Of a stretch of DNA of 64,000 bases, positions 27,212 to 36,900 are shown one piece after another (within the stretch, counting starts at the first letter, position 1; every line of letters starts with the position of its first letter). Below the pieces are notes generated by a model that saw only the letters and a program-made list of their open reading frames with translations, made no database searches and was not told the origin of the DNA. Source of the DNA: Nocardioides cavernae (GTDB lineage: Bacteria > Actinomycetota > Actinomycetes > Propionibacteriales > Nocardioidaceae); contig NZ_JACCBW010000006.1 of NCBI RefSeq assembly GCF_013410035.1, forward strand, positions 1-64,000. Reading direction: 5' to 3'. The position numbers and the translations under genes are program-made.

Positions 27212-28389
27212 CGGCGGTCCTGGGACAGCAGCGCGTCGAGCAGCGCCAGGTCGGGGACGACCACCTCGCGCACCGACTCCCCCACCCGCACGTCGGGATC
27301 GGCCGCCGTCGCGGCGCGGACGACGATGCGCTCGGCACCTCGCCCGAAGGACTGGGCGGCGGCCTCGAGCGCGGCAGCGTCCCGGCGCTCGCCGGTCACG
27401 TGCACCACCAGGCCGCTCGCCCCGACGGACTCCGCCGCGGTGGCCGCCAGGACGACGTAGTGGTCGGGACCCCGCACGACCCGGCACGCGGCGTCGGTCA
27501 GCTCCACCAGGTTGCGCCCGCGTACGACGTGGGGCCCGAAGGCGACGTAGGTGTCGAGGTCGTCGCGGGCCGCCCGCAACGCTATCGAGAGCGCGATCGC
27601 CACGGCGAGCTCGAAGTCCTGCGGTGTCGCGTGGCTCGTGCGCGCGTCGTCGAGCAGGATCGTGACGTGGCCGTGCCTCGTCTCGTGGTACTGGCGCACG
27701 AGCAGCTCCCCGGCCTTCGCCGACGAGCGCCAGTGGACGTGGCGGAGGTCGTCACCCGGCACGTACTCGCGCAGGGCGTGGAAGGCCAGGTCGCTCATCG
27801 ACAGCTGCTGGCTGGCCGCGCCGTCGAGGTCGTTGGTGAGGCCGCTGGCCAGCACGGACAGGTCCGTCACCCGGGGAGCGACGAGCAGCTCGCGCCGCGG
27901 TCCCACGACGAGCTGGCGGGCCACCATCCCCAGCGGGTCGCTCCGGTCGTAGAGCACCGGTCCCACGGCGTGCGCGCCGCGGGGCAGGTCGGGCAGGGTG
28001 ACGGTCTCGACGTGGTGGGCGAAGGGCGCGAGGAAGGGCAGCCGCACCGACACGCTGCGCTCGCCGACGGGGATCGTGATCTCGGGGAAGAGCAGGGGCA
28101 TCGCGCCGCCGTCGACGCGCACGGTCACCGCGGCGGGCTCACCGCCGACCGTCGTCCGCGTGGGGTGCAGCGTCAGCTCGGCCGTCGGGCGCGCGGGTGG
28201 GAGCTGCCACAGCAGGGCGAGGGCGACGAGGGCCAGGGCGACGACGCCGAGCTGGGTGAACTCCTGCCAGTGCAGCTGCGACGCCAGCGCGACGACGACG
28301 AGCCCGAGGACCAGCGTGGCGCGACCGACCGGCGTGAGGATCCGCAGCGGCGCCGCCAGGCGGGAGACGACTCCCGGTCGACCGGTCAC
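27208..28389 (-). CDS. DUF58 domain-containing protein
   Basis: A 393-residue protein with two N-terminal membrane helices (about 17-62), an extracytoplasmic beta domain and the DUF58 core with the signature YVPGDDLRHVHWRSSAKAGELLVRQY (starts near residue 213). A von Willebrand A-like fold follows, in which the MIDAS motif is degenerate (LLDDARTS instead of DxSxS). DUF58 proteins are partners of MoxR AAA+ ATPases. The GTG start at 28389 overlaps the moxR stop (GTGA), and the stop overlaps the tgpA start (ATGA), so all three are coupled in one operon. The exact biochemical role is not established for the family. Confidence 0.9.
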   Translation of the reverse strand: MTGRPGVVSRLAAPLRILTPVGRATLVLGLVVVALASQLHWQEFTQLGVVALALVALALLWQLPPARPTAELTLHPTRTTVGGEPAAVTVRVDGGAMPLLFPEITIPVGERSVSVRLPFLAPFAHHVETVTLPDLPRGAHAVGPVLYDRSDPLGMVARQLVVGPRRELLVAPRVTDLSVLASGLTNDLDGAASQQLSMSDLAFHALREYVPGDDLRHVHWRSSAKAGELLVRQYHETRHGHVTILLDDARTSHATPQDFELAVAIALSIALRAARDDLDTYVAFGPHVVRGRNLVELTDAACRVVRGPDHYVVLAATAAESVGASGLVVHVTGERRDAAALEAAAQSFGRGAERIVVRAATAADPDVRVGESVREVVVPDLALLDALLSQDRR

Positions 28390-29363
28390 GCGCGATCTCG
28401 TGGCACCGGGACCTGCTCGAGCAGGCGGTCGACGACGTCGGCGGCCGTGACGCCACCGAACGCCGCACCCGAGGCCATGAGCAGGCGGTGCGCGAGGACG
28501 GGGCGCGCCAGGACCGCGACGTCCTCGGGCACGACGTGCCCGCGGCCCTGGGCCAGCGCCCAGGCCTTGGCGGTGCGGATCCAGGCGAGCGCGCCGCGGG
28601 TGGACAGGCCGATCCGGACGTCGGGGACCTCCCGGGAGGCCTCCGCGAGGCGTCGCACGTAGGCGATGATCGTCGGGTCCACGTGGACCAGATCGGCGAG
28701 CCGGCCCATCTGGGTGATCTCGTCGGCGTCGACGACCGGGGTCAGGCCGGCCGCACGGTCGCGGACCTGCGACTGCGCGAGGAGCGCCTCGGTGGCGGCG
28801 GCGTCGGGGTGCCCCACCTCGGTCCGCATGAGGAAGCGGTCGAGCTGCGCCTCGGGGAGCTGGTAGGTGCCGGCCTGCTCGACCGGGTTCTGGGTGGCGA
28901 TCACCATGAAGGGGCGTCCGACGTCGTGCGTACGGCCGTCGACCGTGACGTGGCCCTCCTCCATCACCTCCAGCAGCGCCGACTGGGTCTTGGGCGAGGC
29001 GCGGTTGATCTCGTCGGCCAGCACCACGCTGTGGAAGATCGGGCCCGGGTGGAAGGAGAACTCCCCGTGCGCCTGGTCGTAGACGGTCACGCCGGTGACG
29101 TCGGAGGGCAGCAGGTCGGGGGTGAACTGGATCCGCGCGAACGTGCAGTCCAGCGACCTCGCCAGCGACCTCGCCAGCATCGTCTTGCCCGTGCCCGGCA
29201 GGTCCTCGAGCAGCAGGTGGCCCCCGGACACGAGGCAGGTCAGCGCCAGGCGGACGACGTGGCGCTTGCCGAGGACGGCCGCCTCCACGTTGTCCACGAC
29301 CCGGTCGAAGGTGCCGGCGTACCACCGGACGTCGTCGGGGTGGATGGTGACGGTGTCAGTCAT
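28386..29363 (-). CDS. MoxR family AAA+ ATPase
   Basis: A 325-residue AAA+ ATPase of the MoxR/RavA class, a chaperone-like motor proposed to act on the DUF58 partner. Walker A is LPGTGKT (55-61), Walker B VVLADEIN (113-120), sensor 1 VIATQNPVEQAGTYQLPEAQLDRF, and the arginine-finger region LPEAQLDRFLMR. Complete and of normal length. It is the first gene of the moxR-DUF58-tgpA operon. TAGATT at 29405-29400 is a candidate -10, leaving about a 30-nt leader, and GAAGG lies 12 nt before the ATG, so unlike most neighbours it probably has a leader. Divergent from the SGNH hydrolase gene. Confidence 0.95.
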   Translation of the reverse strand: MTDTVTIHPDDVRWYAGTFDRVVDNVEAAVLGKRHVVRLALTCLVSGGHLLLEDLPGTGKTMLARSLARSLDCTFARIQFTPDLLPSDVTGVTVYDQAHGEFSFHPGPIFHSVVLADEINRASPKTQSALLEVMEEGHVTVDGRTHDVGRPFMVIATQNPVEQAGTYQLPEAQLDRFLMRTEVGHPDAAATEALLAQSQVRDRAAGLTPVVDADEITQMGRLADLVHVDPTIIAYVRRLAEASREVPDVRIGLSTRGALAWIRTAKAWALAQGRGHVVPEDVAVLARPVLAHRLLMASGAAFGGVTAADVVDRLLEQVPVPRDRA

Positions 29364-29479
29364 GCGGCAGCGGAACCTTCGCTCGGTGGTCAGCGCGCCA
29401 ATCTAGCCCACCGCCGCCGGCGTCACGCCCCTTTGCGGCGAACCCCCACGGGGCATCGGTCGCGTCGTACGCTACGCCG

Positions 29480-30757
29480 GTGATGTCGCGCCGCCCCACC
29501 GTCGGCGCAGGTCGGCGGACCGGCGTCGCGGTGCTCGGCGCGGGCGCCGCCGCCGTGCTGTGGTCGGGCGTGGTCGTCCCGCTCGTCCCGCCCGTGTCCG
29601 CGACGGACGACCGCGACGCGGCCCCCTCGTCCGCGCGCTCCGGAGACGCCTCGGACCGTGACGGCGACGGCCTCCCGGACGCGGTCGAGCTGGGTGCCAC
29701 CGCGGTGCGGACCCCCTCGCTCGCGCCGCTCACGACCGCCCTGGCCCGGCGGTCGGTCGAGCCGGTGCGGCTGCTGTTCCTCGGCTCGTCGACGACCTTC
29801 GGTGTCGGCGCCACCAGCATCGGCGCGCGGTACGTCGACCGGTTCGTCGCCCGCACGAGGGCGGAGTTCCCCGTTGCGGGCCAGCGCGACGCGGCGGTCC
29901 GCGACCTCCAGCGCAGTGCCGACCACCCGGCTCCCGCCCCCGGCGTGCAGGGCATCAACGGTGCCGCCGGAGGGTCGACGGCCGCGACCTACCTGAGTGA
30001 CGCCCACGCGTACGGCGTGGGGATCGTCCAACCCACGTGCGTGGTGCACATGATCGGGTCCAACGACTCGGTGGCCCAGGTCCCCGTCGCCACCTACCGC
30101 GCCCAGGTCGAGGCCGCCATCGACCGCATCGACGCCGTGGTCGACGATCCGCCGTGCCACGTGCTCCTCCAGCCCGTCCGCCGCTACCAGGTCGGGGTCG
30201 AGGCGTGGAACGCCTACCGCGACGCGCTCCGCGAGGTCGCGTCGTCGCGTCCCCGCGTGACGTTCGTCGACGTCGGCGGCGCGTTCGAGGCGCGCGACGC
30301 GCTGGGCGCGGACCCGGAGGACCTGATCGGTCCGGACGCCGTGCACCCCACCGACCGGGGGCACGCGTTGATCGCCGAGACGCTGTTCGTCGCGCTCGGC
30401 CTGACGCCTCAGGGGTTGGGCACGGGCACCGCTCCGGACCGCGCGGACACCGACCGCGACGGCATCAGCGATCGCCGCGAGCTCCGGACGTACGTCGTCC
30501 GGGCCGACGTGCGCCCGTGCACCGGCCGCGCCGTGCGCCGGCTGCGGACCGGGTCCCTGCCGTTCGTCGCGGACACCGACGGCGACGGACTGTCCGACGG
30601 TCGCGAGCTCCGCGGCTACCGACTCGACGACGGGCGGGTCGTGCGCAGCGACCCGGCGGACGCCGACACCGACGGCGACAGGGCCTCGGACCGCAGGGAG
30701 TCGGTGTCGAGGAACGGCGACCCGCTCACCTGCGCACGACGACGACCGACGGGCTGA
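29480..30757 (+). CDS. Secreted SGNH/GDSL-type hydrolase with calcium-loop C-terminus
   Basis: A 425-residue exported protein: N-terminal signal or membrane helix (about 12-41), an isolated calcium loop DRDGDGLPDAVE right after it (about 59-70), an SGNH hydrolase domain (about 95-315), then a C-terminal pair of DTDRDGISD / DTDGDGLSDG loops with two cysteines (about 330-425). Catalytic blocks: LFLGSSTTFG (block I, nucleophile Ser), INGAAGG (block II), MIGSNDS (block III, Asn) and DAVHPTDRGH (block V, Asp/His). Likely an esterase or lipase-type enzyme at the cell surface. GTG 29480 has TACGCT 6 nt upstream (29468-29473); ATG 29483 is the alternative start. The C-terminal cassette is a diverged form of that in the two upstream secreted proteins. 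Confidence 0.87.
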   Translation: MMSRRPTVGAGRRTGVAVLGAGAAAVLWSGVVVPLVPPVSATDDRDAAPSSARSGDASDRDGDGLPDAVELGATAVRTPSLAPLTTALARRSVEPVRLLFLGSSTTFGVGATSIGARYVDRFVARTRAEFPVAGQRDAAVRDLQRSADHPAPAPGVQGINGAAGGSTAATYLSDAHAYGVGIVQPTCVVHMIGSNDSVAQVPVATYRAQVEAAIDRIDAVVDDPPCHVLLQPVRRYQVGVEAWNAYRDALREVASSRPRVTFVDVGGAFEARDALGADPEDLIGPDAVHPTDRGHALIAETLFVALGLTPQGLGTGTAPDRADTDRDGISDRRELRTYVVRADVRPCTGRAVRRLRTGSLPFVADTDGDGLSDGRELRGYRLDDGRVVRSDPADADTDGDRASDRRESVSRNGDPLTCARRRPTG

Positions 30758-30775
30758 TGCCCGTCGGCCGTCGTC
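30738..30775. terminator. Bidirectional hairpin spanning the stop codon
   Basis: A 17-bp stem, 30738-30754 with 30759-30775, with one G/A mismatch, and a TGAT loop that contains the stop codon (30755-30757) of the SGNH hydrolase. It lies between convergent genes and is 17 nt from the DUF3068 stop, so it can serve both. Confidence 0.65.
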
Positions 30776-30791
30776 TCGCCTCGTGCCTGCT

Positions 30792-31790
30792 TCAGAGCTT
30801 GGGCTTCAGGCTCGGCTCCTGCCGGCGGTTGCGCAGCAGCAGGACCAGTCCGGCCGCCAGGAGGATCAGGCCCAGGATGGCGCCGCCGATCGGGACCCAG
30901 ATGCGGATCGCCTTGAGCTGGGTCGCCAGCGCGGAGTAGGTCTCGGCGTTGTCCTTGATGGTCTCGGGGTTGTAGCCGATGGTGACGTCGGTGAGCGTCG
31001 CCACCTGCTCGCCCTCGTACTCGGCGACGGTCAGCTGGTCCTCCTGGCCGCGGATGATGACGCCGGTCTCCGGCTCGATCCACAGCGTCCGGGTGTTGCC
31101 GTAGACGCGGTCGAGGGTGACGTCGCCGTCCTCGTCGATGCCGAAGAAGGACGCCGGCGCCGTGATGTCGCCGATGTCGCTCGGGGGGATCGTCTGCTCG
31201 AACCGGTAGGTCTCGAGTCCCTCGATGGTCTCGGTGCCCTTGAAGTCGATGTCGACCGCCTCGCCGAGCGAGCCGTCCCAGAACTGGTAGGTCTTCTGCT
31301 CGGTCTGGAACGGGAACTTGAAGTAGAGGCCCTTGAACGCGATGGTGTCGCGGATCTCCTCGCCCCGGTCGTCCGAGGAGGTGCTGGTGAAGGTGTCGCA
31401 GCAGGCGACGGCCTCGCCCGTGTGCCGGTCGAACGCGACGCGGTCGTGGGTGCCGGAGCGCGGCGGGTTGTCGGCGTCGACGACCGCACCGGGCTCGTCG
31501 GTGTAGACCAGCGTCTCCCAGACCGCGATGTCGCGGCCGAGCTCGTCGCTGGCCTCCTCCGAGGCCTCGACGTCGCCGACGACGTTGCGGGTCGACACGA
31601 GGTCGACGGTGATCTCCTGCTGGCTGGCGATGTCGAAGATCGTCGCGCCCGGACCCTCCGACACCGACACGGTGTCCTGGTCGAGCGGGACGACCGCGAG
31701 ACGGTCGTACGCGTAGAAGCGCGCGAGCAGCGCGACCCCGAGCACGAAGACGCCCAGCCCCGTCAGGGTCACTCCCAATTTCCTACCCAC
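30792..31790 (-). CDS. DUF3068 (porin PorA family-like) membrane protein
   Basis: A 332-residue DUF3068 protein: an N-terminal helix (about 5-25), a large extracytoplasmic beta-rich region with a Cys pair (ACCDTF), and a second helix near the C-terminus (WVPIGGAILGLILLAAGLVLLL, about 285-308) followed by a short basic tail. It corresponds to Rv0227c of M. tuberculosis, an essential-looking envelope protein of unknown function. The GTG at 31790 is chosen because a strong AAGGAGAG (31803-31796) lies 5 nt upstream; the longer in-frame starts at 31817/31814 would put this Shine-Dalgarno inside the gene. It opens the envelope-glycan cluster. Confidence 0.88.
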   Translation of the reverse strand: MGRKLGVTLTGLGVFVLGVALLARFYAYDRLAVVPLDQDTVSVSEGPGATIFDIASQQEITVDLVSTRNVVGDVEASEEASDELGRDIAVWETLVYTDEPGAVVDADNPPRSGTHDRVAFDRHTGEAVACCDTFTSTSSDDRGEEIRDTIAFKGLYFKFPFQTEQKTYQFWDGSLGEAVDIDFKGTETIEGLETYRFEQTIPPSDIGDITAPASFFGIDEDGDVTLDRVYGNTRTLWIEPETGVIIRGQEDQLTVAEYEGEQVATLTDVTIGYNPETIKDNAETYSALATQLKAIRIWVPIGGAILGLILLAAGLVLLLRNRRQEPSLKPKL

Positions 31791-31876
31791 GTGCGCTCTC
31801 CTTGTGTTCACCATCACGCGACGCGCGAACGTTACCAGTCAGTCACCTCGTCGGCACCCGTCTTGACCGGACCGCG

Positions 31877-32602
31877 TCACGGCGCGTCGAACTCGGCCAC
31901 CACGACGGCGTGCGCGGTGTAGAGGAGACGGTCGTAGGGCGTCTCCCACACGTCCTCGACGGGCACCTCGCGCCAGGTGTTGCGGGTCTCCTCGCGCAGC
32001 AGCGCCCGCAGTCGCCGCGGGGCGAGGGCGCCCGATCGCAGCCGGTCGTCCAGCGCCCGGTTGTAGCCGACGGGGTGGGTCACCCAGAGCAGGCCGCCCG
32101 GCGCGACGTGGGCGCGCAGGCGCTCGATCGCCCGCACCGGCTTGTCCGGGTCGAGGACGTCCTCGTCCAGCCCGACGTGCTCCAGCGTCGAGATCGCCAG
32201 CACCAGGTCGAAGGTGCGCCCGAGGTCGAGGTCAGCGACGTCCAGGTTGAGCACGCCCGGCGCCTGCTCGTACTTGTCGACGACGACGTGCGCGTCCGCC
32301 CCGTAGTGGTGCAGCACGTTGCCCGCCTCGAGCACGCTCGCCCCCGGGTGCCGTCGGAGCAGGTCGTGGGCCAGCGCGACCTCGACGGCCCGCTCGTTGA
32401 GCCAGGTGTAGTGGTAGTCGTGCACGAAGTAGGGCAGGCGCCGGCCGTCCCACTCGAACGTCCCGTGGTCCCGGCCGCGGGTGGGACGCCCGGTCACCCA
32501 GGCCGCCAGCCACCACAGGCAGGAGCGCAGGACGGCGACGGGACCCCGCTGGCGCGACACGGACACGGCACGGGAGGACACGGCGCGGAGACGTCGCAGC
32601 AT
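31877..32602 (-). CDS. SAM-dependent methyltransferase-like protein (envelope cluster)
   Basis: A 241-residue protein with a basic/hydrophobic N-terminus and a Rossmann methyltransferase-like core. VLEAGNVLHHYG is an atypical motif I (GNVL in place of GxGxG), followed by VVVDKYE, LDVADLDLGRTFDLVLAISTLEHVG and a VAPGGLLWVTHPVG strand. The altered motif I makes SAM binding less certain, but the family is often found with sugar-chain genes, where it may methylate sugars. The ATG at 32602 has TACTGT 6 nt upstream. Divergent from the acyltransferase at 32651, only 48 bp away. Confidence 0.8.
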   Translation of the reverse strand: MLRRLRAVSSRAVSVSRQRGPVAVLRSCLWWLAAWVTGRPTRGRDHGTFEWDGRRLPYFVHDYHYTWLNERAVEVALAHDLLRRHPGASVLEAGNVLHHYGADAHVVVDKYEQAPGVLNLDVADLDLGRTFDLVLAISTLEHVGLDEDVLDPDKPVRAIERLRAHVAPGGLLWVTHPVGYNRALDDRLRSGALAPRRLRALLREETRNTWREVPVEDVWETPYDRLLYTAHAVVVAEFDAP

Positions 32603-32650
32603 GCGCGAACAGTAGTGCCGGCCCGTGGTGCGCGTGCGAGACTCGCCCCC

Positions 32651-33937
32651 ATGCCTCGCCCAGCCGGTCCGGGACCCGCGGTGGACTTCCCCGTCCTGGA
32701 CTCCCTGCGGGCCGTGGCGGCGATCGCCGTCCTCGCCACCCATGCCGCGTTCTGGTCCGGGGCGTACTCGCACCACGTGTGGGGCACGCCCCTGGCGCGG
32801 CTGGACGTCGGCGTAGCGGTCTTCTTCGTGCTCTCGGGCTTCCTGCTGTCCCGGCCGTGGCTCGCGCGCCACCGGGCCGGGTCGGCGCCTCCGTCGGCCG
32901 CGCGCTACCTGTGGAGGCGAGCGTTGCGGCTGGTCCCGGTCTACGTCGTGACGGTCGTCGGCGCCATGACCCTGCTCCCCGGCAACCGCGGTGCGAGCCT
33001 CGGCGACTGGGTCAGCACCCTGCTCCTCGCCGACATCTACGTCGACGACCGCCTGCCCGACGGGCTGACGCAGATGTGGAGCCTCTCCACCGAAGTCGCG
33101 TTCTACCTCGCCCTCCCCGCACTGATGTGGCTGGCGCTGTCCCGGCGCCGCGGCTGGGGGTCGGGACGCGACCGCCTCCCGGTCGTGGTCGTGGCGATGG
33201 CCGCGGTCACCGTCGTGTGGCTCCTCGACCTGTCCGTGCGGCTCGACCAGGGCGGATCGATGATCCGCCTCTGGCTGCCGTCCTACCTGGTGTGGTTCGC
33301 CGTCGGCATCGTGCTGGCGGCGTGCGACGTGGCGCTCCGCGGTCCCCGAGGCGGTGACGGGTGGCCCGGGTGGGAGCGCCTGGCCGCCGTCGTCGGCGAG
33401 ATGGGCCGCTCCCCCGGGCTGTGCTGGGTCGCGGCCGCTGCCCTCTTCGCGATCGCTGCGACCCCGGTCGCCGGCCCGCCCGACCTCACCCCGCCCACCC
33501 TCGGGGCGGCCCTGACCAAGAACCTGCTGTACGCCGCCATCGCCGGCCTGGTCATCCTGCCGGGGGTGTTCGCGCGGCCCGACGGCCTGTTCGCGCGGGT
33601 GCTGTCGTCGCCGGTCCTGCGGCACGTGGGGCACCTGTCCTACGGCATCTTCTGCGTGCACCTGGTGCTGCTGGAGCTCGTCGCCGACTGGCGGGACATG
33701 CCGTTGTTCGCCGGCAACGGGCTCGAGCTGTTCGCGCTGACGCTGCTGCTCTCGCTGGCCGTGTCAGAGGTGCTTCACCGCTGCGTGGAGCGACCCGCGC
33801 TGCGCCTGCGCGACCTGGGCAGGCGTACGTCGACGTCGGCGACGACGAGCGCCCCGACCGCCAGCGCCGCCAGCAGCTGGGGGGCCGCGAGCGCCCCCGC
33901 CCAACCGTCGGCGGACCCGAGCGGTCGCCACCAGTAG
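32651..33937 (+). CDS. Acyltransferase family 3 membrane protein (OafA/YrhL-like)
   Basis: A 428-residue polytopic inner-membrane protein with about ten helices. It begins with the family-typical LDSLRAVAAIAVLATHAAF, which carries the catalytic-site histidine, then VFFVLSGFLLSRPW, WSLSTEVAFYLALP, and a C-terminal LSYGIFCVHLVLLE / VERPALRLRD ending. Such proteins acylate sugars on the outer face of the membrane, often with acetyl or succinyl groups. It matches Rv0228 by context. The ATG at 32651 has GAGACT 7 nt upstream. Its last 163 bp overlap, on the opposite strand, the end of the first AftD-like gene. Confidence 0.9.
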   Translation: MPRPAGPGPAVDFPVLDSLRAVAAIAVLATHAAFWSGAYSHHVWGTPLARLDVGVAVFFVLSGFLLSRPWLARHRAGSAPPSAARYLWRRALRLVPVYVVTVVGAMTLLPGNRGASLGDWVSTLLLADIYVDDRLPDGLTQMWSLSTEVAFYLALPALMWLALSRRRGWGSGRDRLPVVVVAMAAVTVVWLLDLSVRLDQGGSMIRLWLPSYLVWFAVGIVLAACDVALRGPRGGDGWPGWERLAAVVGEMGRSPGLCWVAAAALFAIAATPVAGPPDLTPPTLGAALTKNLLYAAIAGLVILPGVFARPDGLFARVLSSPVLRHVGHLSYGIFCVHLVLLELVADWRDMPLFAGNGLELFALTLLLSLAVSEVLHRCVERPALRLRDLGRRTSTSATTSAPTASAASSWGAASAPAQPSADPSGRHQ

Positions 33938-36900
33938 ACGAGACCGGCCGCGACCACCGGGAGGCCCGCCAGCCAGGCGACGGTGGGCGCCGGCACCCGT
34001 GCACGGGCGGCGACGGTGGCAGCGGCCGCGAGCACGCCGCACCCCAGCCCCCACCAGCCCCACACCAGGCCCAGGGCCAGGAGCCCTGCGCCGGGGACGA
34101 TCCACGCAGGGATCCGCTCCGCGACGGCCGGGAGCCGTGCCCTCGAGCGCCGGCCGCCGAGGAGGGCGCCCGCGGCCAGCCCGACCAGCAGCACCGCCCC
34201 CGCCCCGAGCGCCGTCCGGTAGACGGTGTCCGGTCCGTAGCGGACGTCGAAGGTGGTGCTGTCGGCGGGCACCTGCCAGCCCTGCCGCCACCCGTCGACC
34301 ACGACCGGGGGGACCCGCGAGCCGTCCGGCAGCGCGGCTTCCCACCCGGGGTTCGTGTTCTGCGGCAGCCCGACGACCTGCGCCCCGTCGTCCTCGACCT
34401 CGACCGTCGCCGACACCGGTGAGCGGGTGTCGACCTCCGCCGGGGACGCCTGGCTCGCGACGGTCTCCCCCGGCAGCGAGAACGACACCGTGGTCGGCCG
34501 GAACGCCGGCGCCGGGGTGGCCACCACGCGGGTGCTGCCCGCGGTCAGGTCAGCGGTCTCCGGACCACAGGCCCGGGCGGTGAGCTCGTCGCCGTCGAAG
34601 AGCTGGCGTCGCGAGGCGAGCACGCTCGAGGCGAACAGCTCGTCGCCGACCCTCAGCGTGGGACCGAACCCGCAGCCGATGTCGATCGGCACGTCGGACA
34701 GCTCGATGGGCAGCAGTCCCACCCCGGCGAGCCGCACCTCGCTCACGCCCACGCCCAGGGGCGTCAGCGCACCGTCGGCGGACCGGCTCTCCGTCGGCCG
34801 TGCGTCGAGCACGTGCACCTCGACGCTGCTGGTCCGGAACGGGGTCACGTCCGCCCGGCCGGCGCGGTCCAGCCGGACGACCTGACGCCCGCCCGGGTGC
34901 ACGAGCTCGACGCGCGTCGGACGGGAGGCGGGCGCCTGCTCGTCGACCGCGAGGCGGATGCCCCGGACCGTCCGCTCGCCGATCCAGCTGAGGGTGAGGG
35001 TCGGGTCGGGGTCGTCGTCCTCCGCGACCCAGGTGGTGCCCGGGGCGCCGTCGATCGCGGCGACGGCCGATCCCCGGGCGTCGCCCGCGGCGGTGGTCGA
35101 TGCGCTCACGTTGACGAGCTGGTCACGCAGCACGAGTCCCGTGAGTGCGTCGCTCGCCACGGGACGGACGCCGAGGGCGACCGCGTACGGCGCGCCCTGC
35201 CCCAGGGTGACGGTCCGGTCGATGACGCCGCCGTCCTCGTCGGGGCGGGACCTGCCGGCCGCGCATCGCACGTCGTCCCCGACCCGCACGCAGGCCTCCC
35301 GGGCGGGGCCGGACGAGAGCAGGACGTGGTCGGGCGCACCCCATGCCGCCGGGACCTCCGGCAGGACCATCGTCCGGTCGACGTCGAGACCGTCGACCCG
35401 GACCTCGGCGATCGCGAGCTCGCGCGCCTCGCCCGGTGCCGGCGCGGCGGTGATCCTGATCCAGGACGTACGCCCCTCCGGCACGGGCACGACGACCGCG
35501 TCCCCCGCCGGCGCCCGGACCGCCGGCGAGACGCCGGCCTCGGTCTCCACGCTGATGGTGGGCGTCGCCGCGTCCCCGAGGTCACCCGAGACCACGGTGA
35601 CCTCGCTCGGCTCGAGCGGCTCCTCGAGGTCGACCTGCAGCCACGGGTCCTCACCGCCGCGCGGTGCGCCGGACTCCCACTGGGTCTCGACCCGACCGTC
35701 GAACGCGGCGTACGGCAGGGTCTCCGGCTGCACCGGACCGCCGTTGTCGGCGTAGGCGAGGGAGCCGGAGGCCTCCACCGAGCGGGCCCCGAGGATCTGT
35801 GCGGTGGTCTCCCACTCCTCGTCAGCCGCGCGGACGTAGTCGCGCGCGGGCGCGCCCCTGCGGCTGTCGTCGTCGGCGGCGAGCGTGGCCGACCGGGCGT
35901 CGTGCACCCGCGCGAAGGTCGTCTCGACCCGGCGCAGGCCGTCGGTCAGGAGCAGCCGACCGGTCGGTCCCTCGGGCGCGTCGGCCGCGAGCACGGCGGG
36001 CTCGTCGCCCAGCAGGCCGGCGTCGAGCAGGTCGAGCACGCTCTCCGGCCCGCCGACGACGACGGGGGGCTCGGTGGTGGCGGTCGCGCCCTGCACGTCG
36101 GAGACCCGGTAGACCTCGACCGCGGGGTAGGAGGTGTGCCAGCCGTCGTCGGCCACCACCGGGTCGGCCTCGTCGTCCTCGACGCGCACCGGACCCCCGA
36201 CGTCCGGGCCGAACTCCGCCACCTTGTCGATGCCGGGCGAGCCCTCCAGCGCCTGGTGCACCAGCACCGGGAGCGGCACGTCGTCGGAGGGTCGCAGGTC
36301 GTTGCGCACGACGAGCAGTCTGACGCCCGCGCGGCCGAGGTAGGAGCCGAGCCCGGGAGATGCCAGCCCGGCGGACAGGCGCCGCTCCACGGCGTCGAGC
36401 ATGCGGATGTTGCCGGGCGGTGCCAGCGGCACGGCGTTGCGCACCGCCCAGCCCGCGACGCCGTACGACTGCACCGGCTCGTCCTCGGGCATCCCCCACA
36501 GGTAGGTCGCGAAGCTGGATCCCGGCACCAGCAGGGCCGTCCCGCGCCCGGGATCGTCGACGCCCTCCTCCTCCAGCCAGGACACCGCCCGCTCCCAGTA
36601 GGTCGGCACCGCCGCGAAGTCCTGGGCCGGTGCGAGCCGTCCGGCGAGCGCGGGCGACGCCACCCCCGCGACGGCGACCGTCCCCAGCACGAGCAGGCCG
36701 ACACCGGCCACCCGCTGTCCGTCCGCGAGCCGTTCGCGGAGGGTGGAGCCGCGCGCCGCCGACGCAGCCGCGGCGCTGGCCGCGCCGAGCGCATGGGCCG
36801 TCGCGAGCACCAGCGGCAGCCGGACGACGGGCTCGAACTTGTGGACGTTGCGCAGCGGCGCGAGCATGCCGTCGAGCAGGCCCCGCTCCCCGGCGGCGAA

